DNA from: a virus
IMG/VR virus record: IMGVR_UViG_3300029787_000023
Coordinates: 1-64,000 of that record
Reading direction: 5' to 3' (one strand)
DNA length: 64,000 nucleotides
Part shown: positions 6,520 through 14,206 of the stretch, piece by piece
Layout of the letters: every line of letters starts with the position of its first letter
How positions within the stretch are numbered: position 1 is the first letter of the stretch
Program-made: the position numbers and the translations under genes
Notes under the pieces: model-generated
Database searches by the model: none
What the model was told of the DNA's origin: nothing
The model's input: only the letters and a program-made list of their open reading frames with translations

Positions 6520-8234
6520 TATTGCTCTCTGATTGGAGCGCCCCCGCCTGCGGCGAGTGCTTGGTCAGGTGAGACGCCGGCTTCTTGAGCCAAGGCCGCC
6601 ATAAGTTCAGGCGGGAGACCTCCTCCACCTTCTTGTGGTGGTGCTTGCTCTTGTGCCTTGACTGCGGCCCCTCCCAGTGCCATCTGCTGCTGGGCTTGAG
6701 CCTGGGCTTGAGCTTCTTCGGCGACCTGTTCTTCGGGCTTGAGCAACTTGACCGGTAGTCCCATGCTCCGTACGATCTCTTCGATAAGACCGCGGGCATT
6801 GATGTTCGGGTCTGCCTGCAACAGCGGGATCATCTGAATCAGAGTCTCGATCTGCACCGAAGGGTTCTGCCTGATTGGATTGTAGCTGACCATCTCGAAG
6901 TCAACCTCGATGTCTTGGATGAGTCCAAGATCGACAGCAGACCAATCATTGCTGCCTGTGATGCGCACCATCTTCTCACCCTTCATGTATTTACGGGTGA
7001 GGTAGAACGCTTTTGCCGCGGCATCTTCGAGCGCGGCGTTGATATGACCCTCTCGAGTTGCCAGACGCGTCCGCATCTGTGCGTCGATGATTGCCATCTC
7101 CGTTGCGGTGCGGGCTCCTGTGACTTGACCGCGGGCGGCTTCAGCCAGCGCGCTAATGAATGCCGCGTCACCTTCCATACGAGCGATGAACTCTTGCACA
7201 CCTACAGGATTCTGCGGCATAGGCATCTCGTAGAACAGAGTGTTGAGAGCTCGCAAGGCTTCAGCGTTCTGTGGTGCGATACCTACAAAACTACCGACAG
7301 ATGCCGTGACTGCCTTGTTGAGATCCTCTTCGCTGATCCGACCGGCATCGTACAGAATCCTCGGAATCTGCAGATATGTGATTCGCTTGAGGTGAGTCAG
7401 CAAGTCGTTGATCGTTTCCTGCTGGTTCAGTACGAGCTGAACCTCAGACAGCCCCAGGCAATCTACTCCTGACTGGTTCAGACTGAACATGGAGTAGGGG
7501 ATGTAGTCGATCTCGTCTTCGAATACGACTTGCTCGCCTTGCTCCAAGTAGTGCTTTACTTGGTTGGTCTCTCGATCGTAGTACTCATAGATCGTGACCC
7601 ACTCGAAAGCATCTCGTACGGAGTTTGCTTCTCTGCCCTGCTTGTCACCAAGCAACCACTTCGGGTAGCGATCAGGAGTGACTTCACTCATCTTGACGTT
7701 GTACAGTCCTGAGTTCACACGACGCTTGAACTCGTGAAACGGTACAACGGTAGCCTCAAGCCAATATCGAATGTCGTCAGGGTCGCGCACTGTCAGGTCG
7801 AAGAATACCGTAGAGGGGTCGCAGACCTTGACTACCGGTCGGTCTTCTACGACGTCCCAGCCTGTCTTGAAGATACCGCGCTTGCACAGCACCGCGTCGA
7901 TAAGAGCCGTAGCCGCACGCCGACGCATGTTGTTTGCGCTGAAGATGTACTCCATCAACCCGTTGACGGCAGGCGCCGCATCTTGGCTGTGCCTGTTTCG
8001 AGGGTTAGCTGACACCTGCGGGTTGGGTCCGAGAAGCGCGCTGACGGCTGTGTCTGCAATCGAGTAGATAAGATTCTTACTGCACAGGTGCAGCTGCGTC
8101 GACTTCTGCAAATCAGCAGACTTGTTCGAGTAGAAGTCACCACGATAATAACGACGAGCTTTGTCGAACTGCTTCTTCTCGTTGTTCTCGTAGAACTTCT
8201 TGTGCCGCTCTATGAGCGTGGACAACTTAGGCAT
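6519..8234 (-). CDS. Portal protein, 571 aa
   Basis: The portal dodecamer forms the DNA channel at one capsid vertex and docks the terminase. The order of features fits podovirus-type portals: an N-terminal helix with FYENNEKKQFDKARRYYRG, a conserved patch around SKNLIYSIADTAVSALLGPN, a beta-rich wing with VFFDLTVRDPDDIRYW, a stem with LNQQETINDLLTHLKRI, and a Gln/Ala-rich C-terminal tail. The start at 8234 is chosen over 8243 because the AGAAGG site abuts the latter and lies nine bases from the former. It lies between the 44-aa gene and a DUF6321-like gene, just downstream of TerL. Confidence 0.85.
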   Translation of the reverse strand: MPKLSTLIERHKKFYENNEKKQFDKARRYYRGDFYSNKSADLQKSTQLHLCSKNLIYSIADTAVSALLGPNPQVSANPRNRHSQDAAPAVNGLMEYIFSANNMRRRAATALIDAVLCKRGIFKTGWDVVEDRPVVKVCDPSTVFFDLTVRDPDDIRYWLEATVVPFHEFKRRVNSGLYNVKMSEVTPDRYPKWLLGDKQGREANSVRDAFEWVTIYEYYDRETNQVKHYLEQGEQVVFEDEIDYIPYSMFSLNQSGVDCLGLSEVQLVLNQQETINDLLTHLKRITYLQIPRILYDAGRISEEDLNKAVTASVGSFVGIAPQNAEALRALNTLFYEMPMPQNPVGVQEFIARMEGDAAFISALAEAARGQVTGARTATEMAIIDAQMRTRLATREGHINAALEDAAAKAFYLTRKYMKGEKMVRITGSNDWSAVDLGLIQDIEVDFEMVSYNPIRQNPSVQIETLIQMIPLLQADPNINARGLIEEIVRSMGLPVKLLKPEEQVAEEAQAQAQAQQQMALGGAAVKAQEQAPPQEGGGGLPPELMAALAQEAGVSPDQALAAGGGAPIREQ

Positions 8235-8361
8235 TAGAGTCATCCTTCTCTTTCTTAGGCGCTGCTTTTGCCTTGCCGCGATTCTTGATTGCGCGCTTGT
8301 AGATCTCTTGACGTGTGGTCACAGATTGGGGTCGGTATACTTTTTGTTGCTTCTTTGCCAT
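8227..8361 (-). CDS. 44-aa basic protein between TerL and portal
   Basis: Small frame starting two bases after the TerL stop and overlapping the portal start by eight bases. It begins MAKKQQKVYRPQSVTTRQEI and ends KKEKDDSNA. It is strongly basic with an acidic tip. No ribosome site is clear, so it may rely on coupling with TerL. The exact fit between two genes is the main support. Confidence 0.5.
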   Translation of the reverse strand: MAKKQQKVYRPQSVTTRQEIYKRAIKNRGKAKAAPKKEKDDSNA

Positions 8362-8362
8362 G

Positions 8363-10012
8363 TTACAACCAGTCTCGAGGTGGGGGAGCAAAAGGGTTCA
8401 GCGCATCGTCTCGACGACGCTTCTTATGTCTGTCCAAGTCAGATATGCTTAACTGACCCGGTAGTCGGGGTCTCTGTACGTCCCCGATATTAGCTTGTGT
8501 GAAGTGTCGGCGCGAGAGGATATCCGCGGCCATAATAGCAGTTCGGGCTCTATCGAAGTGATGAGTTGTACCGTCGAGCCCTTTTACGCGCTTCTTTCGA
8601 CTACCATCGTAGTTGATGAGCTGGTGCAAAAGACCACGTGAGCGAATGGTGATGTCGTTCTGTCTTAGCATCTGCACGAGTCGCGCCTCTGCTTCTTGGA
8701 TTCGTTTTTCAGTAGCGTACCAACCTGGGTGGTTCCTGCTTGTCCACAACAGGTTCTTGCAGTTCTTGTCTTTAAGCACAGCAATACATGCCGTGGCGTT
8801 GGACTCGACTGCAAGCAGGGCGCCGTTGTAGTAGCCCTGCAGACGCATCAAGCGATAGGCAAAGCGGCCGGGGTCTTCTCGATCCTCCCAGAAAGCGACT
8901 TCACGCCGCTCAAGTGCGTCCCATACAGTCAAGGCGCTCTTATCGCCTGAGCCACCAAACCCGGCGGGGTCAGCCGTAATGATGTACTGACTGTTGACGC
9001 GGGGCTTGTCAAGCACACAACAACCGACAGTCGCCAAAGGCGGATCGGGTACAGCTCGTGCCAGTGCGGGCTTCAACACATCGGCAGGCATGATCGGGGC
9101 CATCGAGCCCAACCAACCGTCGTACGGGTCTGACGGATACTTGGAGCTGAACAATCGAGCATCACCGACAAACTCTGTATTGAGCGCAGAGCGTCTGAAC
9201 GCAAGGTTCTCCGATGTCATGCCCTCATGATGCTGCAGATACGTGAGCTCTTCTTCGGTAGGTTGAAAGTCGGGGTCGTCGATCTGACAGCTGTCGTCGT
9301 CCCACCAGTCTAAGAACAGAGGACTGAATCGGCTCTTGTCTTCGAGGGCTGACCGCCACATCTGTTCATGGTGCGAGCCTGCGCGACCTGGCGTTGACTC
9401 AAGAATGACTCGAGCATTCTTACGCTTGTTAACTGTAGGGAAGATATTGATGGCCGCTTTCTTCTGCCATTGCGCTTCACCAAACTCGGTGATGACCAAG
9501 CGGTCAATAGAACGACCGATCGCGGGCGACCGCCCGCCCGCAGTCAGGACCTTGATCCCTCCACCATGACAAAAGTGCATCTGAGTCGTTCCTGCCTTCC
9601 GACCTTTGGCCATCGGCATCCTGACATCAGCAGGTAGGCGGTTGTACGAGAACAGGATTCGCTCGAAGATATCCTCTGCTGTGTCTTGGCGCTCAGCGAT
9701 GAGAAGTCCCTTGACGCCCTCGAGATACATGCAATCGCGCAACAAGAGCATGACCGAGATGGTTGTAATCTTCGCCTGACGAAACTTATTTACGATGACC
9801 CAGCGATTGTCGTGTACGGCTTGTAGAAGCTTGCGCTGAGTCTTGGTCGGTTCGAGGTATCCGATGCTCTCGTTCTCTCGTACGATCTGACACATCGATA
9901 CGAATGCGTCGGGCGTAGAGAACATGGCGTGAACCTTACTCTGGTTCAAGTCTGGGTGATACGCCAGCTTGGCGCCACCGGCTAAGAGCTTAGGAGGCTT
10001 ACGCTTGTTCAT
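8363..10012 (-). CDS. terL: Terminase large subunit, 549 aa
   Basis: ATP-driven DNA packaging motor with a headful or site-cutting nuclease. The N-terminal ATPase has the deviant Walker A KFRQAKITT (residues 76-84), seen in terminases where the P-loop lysine lies upstream, and a Walker B-like DRLVITEFGE (170-179). The C-terminal RNase H-fold nuclease begins at IITADPAGFGGSGDKSA (D347), with a second acidic site at AVESN (E403) and a third near HFDRARTAIMAAD. Length is normal for the family. No small terminase was recognised. One of the basic small genes in the operon, or a gene outside the window, could encode it. Confidence 0.9.
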   Translation of the reverse strand: MNKRKPPKLLAGGAKLAYHPDLNQSKVHAMFSTPDAFVSMCQIVRENESIGYLEPTKTQRKLLQAVHDNRWVIVNKFRQAKITTISVMLLLRDCMYLEGVKGLLIAERQDTAEDIFERILFSYNRLPADVRMPMAKGRKAGTTQMHFCHGGGIKVLTAGGRSPAIGRSIDRLVITEFGEAQWQKKAAINIFPTVNKRKNARVILESTPGRAGSHHEQMWRSALEDKSRFSPLFLDWWDDDSCQIDDPDFQPTEEELTYLQHHEGMTSENLAFRRSALNTEFVGDARLFSSKYPSDPYDGWLGSMAPIMPADVLKPALARAVPDPPLATVGCCVLDKPRVNSQYIITADPAGFGGSGDKSALTVWDALERREVAFWEDREDPGRFAYRLMRLQGYYNGALLAVESNATACIAVLKDKNCKNLLWTSRNHPGWYATEKRIQEAEARLVQMLRQNDITIRSRGLLHQLINYDGSRKKRVKGLDGTTHHFDRARTAIMAADILSRRHFTQANIGDVQRPRLPGQLSISDLDRHKKRRRDDALNPFAPPPRDWL

Positions 10013-10167
10013 CCTTTTGCAGATCCCTTGTACCCATTGGCGTACATTGCAGCCATCTGACGCTTCGCTTTCTCTTTGGCGCCTTTGCCCTTGTACACTT
10101 TGCCACGCTTTCCGAACTTCCAGCCGGTAACCTTACCGTCTTTGTTTCTGATTGCTATAAGTGGCAT
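10009..10167 (-). CDS. 52-aa basic protein, first gene of the head operon
   Basis: Start set at the ATG at 10167, because AGGAGG lies five bases upstream. A longer frame to 10209 lacks such a site. The protein begins MPLIAIRNKDGKVTGWKFGK and is rich in Lys and Gly. It overlaps the TerL start by four bases (ATGA), so the two are probably coupled. It could be a small DNA-binding protein. No domain was recognised. Confidence 0.6.
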   Translation of the reverse strand: MPLIAIRNKDGKVTGWKFGKRGKVYKGKGAKEKAKRQMAAMYANGYKGSAKG

Positions 10168-10220
10168 GGGATCCTCCTCGCGAGATATGATAACATTCCG
10201 AGTAGTCATGGAGAAGCACG
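10168..10220. promoter_or_regulatory. Divergent promoter region between head operons
   Basis: Fifty-three bases separate the leftward packaging operon (starts at 10167) from the rightward capsid operon (starts at 10221). It contains the symmetric AT-rich block ATATGATAACAT, which could serve as a -10 box in both directions. No matching -35 boxes stand out. Confidence 0.35.
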
Positions 10221-10391
10221 ATGGCCGCTGACGTTAAAGCAACGACGCAAAAAGAAATCAAACCGGCGGCCGAGAAACTCACACCGGCGCAGGCAAAGGG
10301 CCGCCGTAGGCTGATTAGGAAGATGGTCGGTAAGGGTAGCGCTTTTCGAGTTGCGTCGGGCGCGGAAAACAATCCCCGCGGACTATACTAA
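10221..10391 (+). CDS. 56-aa basic protein
   Basis: Begins MAADVKATTQKEIKPAAEKL and ends SGAENNPRGLY. A GGAGA site lies seven bases before the ATG. The middle is rich in Arg and Lys (KGRRRLIRKMVGKGS). It is the first rightward gene, opposite the leftward packaging operon, and adds to the set of basic mini-proteins around the head genes. No family was recognised. Confidence 0.55.
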   Translation: MAADVKATTQKEIKPAAEKLTPAQAKGRRRLIRKMVGKGSAFRVASGAENNPRGLY

Positions 10392-10534
10392 AAATGTAAT
10401 TCGACTTGCTTTGTCAAGCTCGATGATGTAAGCATTGAGTTGAACCCGTCTTTGTCGGTAGCCTACGGGTCCGTCAGCGAAACGAGCCGGGCAGTCAAGC
10501 AACGCAATATTTCTTTCTCTTTATTGAGGCTACA
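10392..10534 (+). promoter_or_regulatory. Leader of the major capsid gene
   Basis: A 143-base untranslated stretch before the capsid ATG. It contains an imperfect palindrome of the recurring half-site (CTTGC-TTT-GTCAAG, about 10404-10418) and GC-rich segments able to fold. The promoter could not be fixed. A TTGACA lies on the opposite strand (10412-10417) without a good -10 box. Confidence 0.3.
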
Positions 10535-11620
10535 ATGGCTATTTCAAACGAAGTACTGAATACGACCTTCGAGGATCTACGTGGTCCCCTGGTCAATTCT
10601 TTCGTTCGAAGCAATGAGCTGTTCGAGGCGCTGTCTGACAAGGCACGGATGCCCATGGAAGGAGGTTCTCTCATTGAGCGAACCTTCACCGGTGGTGCTC
10701 CTGCTCGTGGTGTTGGCGTCTACGTCGGTGATGAGCTTTTGAACATGACTCGGCGTCAACAGATTAAAAAGTTCCAAGTGGAACCGCATCGTCTGGTTGT
10801 CGCTATTAACATTCCGAAGCGTGAGCTTCTGATGAACAGCGGCAAGCTTGCTGTCATCCGACTCATCGAGGAATACCCTCAGACCGTAATGGAAGGTGTG
10901 AAGGCAGACATCAACAAGTACTTGCTCACTGGTGTGAGTCGAGGCTTGGTCTTCCAGACTGCCGAACTTCGCGGTCTTATGACTCTGAACGGTGAGAAGA
11001 CTTCTGGAATCGGAACTGGTGTGACCCACGGTCTCATCGACTTCGCGGCTCCATCGGCTCAGACTCAGGAAGTTCAGGGTGTCGACAAGGCTGAATCGTA
11101 CTTCCACTTCAACCAGTTCGTTCAATCGTCTGGCTGGAGCGCGAATGGTATGCTGAAGCTTCGCGAAACCTACCGTAAGTGCGCTCATTACGCTGGCGGT
11201 GTCGGAAAGGGACCAGATCTCATCATCATGGATGATGCGACTTATGGAAACTTCGAAGATACTCGACGTAGTAATGTCCGTGTCAGTGTTGTTCAAGATC
11301 CAGATGATAAGAAGGGCGCTAATCTGCTCGGCCTCGAACTCGGTGCCGCTCAGGTTTACAGTTCTCTTGATCTGGATACGACCGACTTCACTGAAGATTC
11401 GGGATCCGAAGCTGACCCGACCGAGGGAATCTCTTACTTCCTGAACACCGATTATCTGGAGTTTCCAATGCACGAAGCTCCCACGATCGGCAAGTTCGAG
11501 GAGCGAGTTGGTGACCAAGATGTCGTGACAGCACTCTTCTCAATGCAGGGCAATCTTATCTGCACTAAGCTTCCCGCACAGGGTGCTTGTGTTGGTACGT
11601 CCGGCGTAACGATCGCTTAA
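10535..11620 (+). CDS. Major capsid protein, 361 aa
   Basis: The gene is long and codon-regular, with GAGG eight bases before the start. A highly translated decoration-like gene follows, preceded by a perfect AGGAGG. The sequence suits an HK97-fold coat: a helical N-terminus (MAISNEVLNTTFEDLRGPLV), an E-loop-like stretch rich in Gly and Arg (GGAPARGVGVYVGDELL), a long spine-like helix near PQTVMEGVKADINKYLL, and a P-domain and A-domain with DLIIMDDATYGNFED. No prohead protease was recognised. The assignment rests on size, position and overall pattern rather than on a signature motif. Confidence 0.8.
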   Translation: MAISNEVLNTTFEDLRGPLVNSFVRSNELFEALSDKARMPMEGGSLIERTFTGGAPARGVGVYVGDELLNMTRRQQIKKFQVEPHRLVVAINIPKRELLMNSGKLAVIRLIEEYPQTVMEGVKADINKYLLTGVSRGLVFQTAELRGLMTLNGEKTSGIGTGVTHGLIDFAAPSAQTQEVQGVDKAESYFHFNQFVQSSGWSANGMLKLRETYRKCAHYAGGVGKGPDLIIMDDATYGNFEDTRRSNVRVSVVQDPDDKKGANLLGLELGAAQVYSSLDLDTTDFTEDSGSEADPTEGISYFLNTDYLEFPMHEAPTIGKFEERVGDQDVVTALFSMQGNLICTKLPAQGACVGTSGVTIA

Positions 11621-11631
11621 AGGAGGTCATT

Positions 11632-12108
11632 ATGGGAACTGTAAAGACTGATTCTTTTAGTACGACCTACTCTACGGAGCAGTATGCTCTGGGTAGTCTC
11701 CGCACTCAACCCGCTGATGAAGTTACGGCTGCAGATGCGTCTCTTAAGGGAGATCGTGTCTGGATGTTTGTGAAGGCATCCAGCTCCGGTGTTGCCGTGA
11801 ATGACCTGCTGGAGCGTGACTCCACCAGTGACCCATTCCAGGCCAAGACCTCTTCGGCTACCGCCAGTATTAGGCGTGCGCTTTTGGTCGGCGTTGCTGA
11901 TCACGCGATTGCAGCCAGCCAGTACGGTTGGGTTATTGTTCGCGGAGCTTGCGTCATTAAGAGTAGCGGCGTTAGCGCGGGGGCTACTGTAGCGTCTAAG
12001 ACTACTGCCGGGACAGTTGAAGGGTCTTCAGCTGCAGGAGCTGTGATTGGTTATGCGACCAGCGCGACTTCCGGTGGTGTGTGCGATCTGTACCTTGATC
12101 TGCAGTAA
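11632..12108 (+). CDS. Putative capsid decoration or head-stabilising protein, 158 aa
   Basis: Start set at the ATG at 11632, with a perfect AGGAGG at 11621-11626. An earlier in-frame ATG at 11587 lies inside the capsid gene. The protein is Ala/Ser/Thr/Gly-rich and beta-like, ending in a repeat-like run (GWVIVRGACVIKSSGVSAGA, then VIGYATSATSGGVCDLYLDL). Such proteins placed right after the coat gene commonly trim the capsid surface. An intrinsic terminator follows directly. Confidence 0.6.
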   Translation: MGTVKTDSFSTTYSTEQYALGSLRTQPADEVTAADASLKGDRVWMFVKASSSGVAVNDLLERDSTSDPFQAKTSSATASIRRALLVGVADHAIAASQYGWVIVRGACVIKSSGVSAGATVASKTTAGTVEGSSAAGAVIGYATSATSGGVCDLYLDLQ

Positions 12109-12130
12109 CTCGCTGTAACGTGATACATTA

Positions 12131-12165
12131 GGGTCGGGGCTCAAAAGGCCCCGGCCCTTTCTTTT
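12131..12165 (+). terminator. Intrinsic terminator after the capsid genes
   Basis: GGGTCGGGGC pairs with GCCCCGGCCC (one G-T pair) around a short A-rich loop, followed by TTTCTTTT. It lies between the decoration-like gene and the neck gene. It probably lets capsid and decoration transcripts accumulate above the downstream tail genes. Confidence 0.85.
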
Positions 12166-12174
12166 GGAGAGACA

Positions 12175-13710
12175 ATGGACGCGTCACTCGGAGCTCTACG
12201 CAATCGACTACTCGAGATGCGAGCATGGGACAGTTCGGGCACTACGTTCGACAATCGGGTTCGTGAGGCGCTCAACACTGCCTTGGACCGAATGTCAGGA
12301 GACGTGCCTGAGGCTTTGATCCCCGCGCAAGAGACTATTGTACTTCTGCCCGATACTGACAGTAGTGCTCATAACTTGAAGATCAACGCGACTTCTGAGA
12401 AGCGTGTGCTCAAGCTGACTGATACCGCAGGAGTGATCCTCGGTAATACGGTCTCGGCTGATGCCACAGCACGGTCTTGGTACACAGGTACATACAAATC
12501 AGACGGTACATGGGATGGTTTGATGCATCTCGAGATTACCGACTCAAGCGGAATCATTCACCGCAGACAGGCCCGAGAGTGGTTTGTCACGGGCGACACA
12601 GCACACGTCACGATTGACCGACCTTGGCCGAACACTTCAGATACTTTGATGGCTTTTCGCATCTACCAGCCTGAGTTCTTCGTTCATGACGACGTGATGG
12701 AAGTTCTCGAGCCTGCTCGTGTGTATGACAGCGGGCGTCAGCAAGTGTGGGCTATCGATACTGCTGGAGCTTATCGACAGGACATGGTCGACTTTCAGGC
12801 TAACTCGACGGGTGTACCTTATCGCATGTGGCGCGGAAGGCACTTTCAGCTACCCGCACCGCGACAGACGCCGCTGGCAGAGCCCCGGTCTACGGCTGCG
12901 TCGGATACTTCGATTCCGCCCAACCCTTGGGCTGGTCCTGAGCAGGAAGGTAGCTTCCGCTTCTGCTTTACTTATGTCTGGGGTAAGCGAGATGACAGCG
13001 TCAGCGTAGCGCCAGGCACCTTCAGAGACCCGCTCTTCGAGAGTGCGCCGTCTCCGGTCAGTGAAGTGTTCGATCACACACAGAATACAAACTGTTCGAT
13101 CTTGGTTCAGACGACCAACATCGACGCGATGCAAGACTTCGGAGACAGCACGACGACGCGCTACGGTAAGTCCGGTCTTCGTATCCGCATCTACGTAGCG
13201 CGCGACTCTGTTCGTACGGCTGGCCTGGGATCGTACAACCGTGTTGAGTCTGCCGGTATCTTCTATCTGTTGACCGAGATCGAACCTACCAATGCGGCTG
13301 TGACCGGTAAAGAGGCCAGCTTCGTTTGGACAGGCAGCGTCACACCAGACTACCATCGGCCGCTCAAGCACTCGACCGGGTATTACTCCTACAGTGTGTT
13401 TCCGCACCAAGACGCTCGGTACGAACTGGACTTCCGCGTCTTGAAACTTCCAATGAAGTTCGACAATGATCAGGACACGGCTCCGATTCAGCGAGATGCG
13501 GTACCTGCGCTGCTTGAGCTCGCCCTGTATTACATGTCTTTGATCGACGGTGTCGATCAGCAAGGAGCCCAGCTCCACATGGAACGATATAATCAACTCG
13601 TAATGCGCTACCGATTGAACTATGCTAACCCAGGACGGGTGGTTGAGCCTGTTCCTATCGGTGGTCACTACAAGCGATCACAGTTCGGTACGTTCTCGAA
13701 CACCGACTAA
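12175..13710 (+). CDS. Putative neck/adaptor protein, 511 aa
   Basis: The N-terminal 45 residues (SLGALRNRLLEMRAWDSSGT onwards) and the C-terminal helical segment (AVPALLELALYYMSLIDGVD, then YNQLVMRYRLNYANPGR) resemble the helical parts of T7-type tail adaptor proteins, which join portal and nozzle. A large beta-rich insertion of about 380 residues lies between them. The insertion makes it much longer than the roughly 200-residue adaptors, so it may carry a collar or fibre-anchoring domain. Position between capsid and nozzle genes fits. The start has GGAGAG upstream, just past the terminator. Confidence 0.55.
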   Translation: MDASLGALRNRLLEMRAWDSSGTTFDNRVREALNTALDRMSGDVPEALIPAQETIVLLPDTDSSAHNLKINATSEKRVLKLTDTAGVILGNTVSADATARSWYTGTYKSDGTWDGLMHLEITDSSGIIHRRQAREWFVTGDTAHVTIDRPWPNTSDTLMAFRIYQPEFFVHDDVMEVLEPARVYDSGRQQVWAIDTAGAYRQDMVDFQANSTGVPYRMWRGRHFQLPAPRQTPLAEPRSTAASDTSIPPNPWAGPEQEGSFRFCFTYVWGKRDDSVSVAPGTFRDPLFESAPSPVSEVFDHTQNTNCSILVQTTNIDAMQDFGDSTTTRYGKSGLRIRIYVARDSVRTAGLGSYNRVESAGIFYLLTEIEPTNAAVTGKEASFVWTGSVTPDYHRPLKHSTGYYSYSVFPHQDARYELDFRVLKLPMKFDNDQDTAPIQRDAVPALLELALYYMSLIDGVDQQGAQLHMERYNQLVMRYRLNYANPGRVVEPVPIGGHYKRSQFGTFSNTD

Positions 13711-13729
13711 CACAATTACAGAGGTGAAA

Positions 13730-14188
13730 ATGTCCCTGAAGTCTTTCGCACTACCTCGCCCTCAGCTGGGCGACAAGATGTACAAGTTTACTCTGACGAA
13801 GCAAGTCGAAGAGTGTCTTGTCGTTAGCATCATCGGTCCTCCTGATAACCCTGAGTACTGGTCCGCTACGCTACTCACCAAGAATGGTGTTGAGTTCGTC
13901 GGATCTGATCGTGAATACCGCGGTCGCCACGACTGGGTACCCATCACATGGATGTTCGACGAGGAGCGCAAGGTGTGGGTCGCACCCCTCGACGACGGTG
14001 CGTCGAAGGACGCAGACAAGGTCGACTGGAACGTACCGGCTCCCAAGGCTGGTGAGAAGTACATGAGCTGGCGTGCTCGCGTGTTCCGTGAGATTCCTGC
14101 GCTCAAGAAAGACGCTCAGGCAACTGAGATTCTATCTGACGTTTGGAAGAGCAAGTCGTCTGATTCGGTCGAAGCTGCAGAGGCATAG
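13730..14188 (+). CDS. Hypothetical 152-aa virion-region protein
   Basis: Start set at the ATG at 13730 (MSLKSFALPRPQLGDKMYKF), with GAGGTGA upstream. The frame extends back to 13622 inside the previous gene without support. A beta-rich first part with PDNPEYWSATLLTKNGVEF leads to a helical C-terminus (WRARVFREIPALKKDAQATE). I recall similar small proteins between neck and nozzle genes of marine podoviruses, but have no function for them. Confidence 0.55.
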   Translation: MSLKSFALPRPQLGDKMYKFTLTKQVEECLVVSIIGPPDNPEYWSATLLTKNGVEFVGSDREYRGRHDWVPITWMFDEERKVWVAPLDDGASKDADKVDWNVPAPKAGEKYMSWRARVFREIPALKKDAQATEILSDVWKSKSSDSVEAAEA

Positions 14189-14206
14189 TCGCTTCGGGGT
14201 TGAGTC

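Noticed and set aside
10577-11518. Leftward 313-residue frame opposite the capsid gene
   Set aside because: Shadow of a strongly supported coding strand; no ribosome site.
12850-13668. Leftward 272-residue Arg-rich frame
   Set aside because: Antisense to the neck gene; composition is typical of a reverse-strand shadow.
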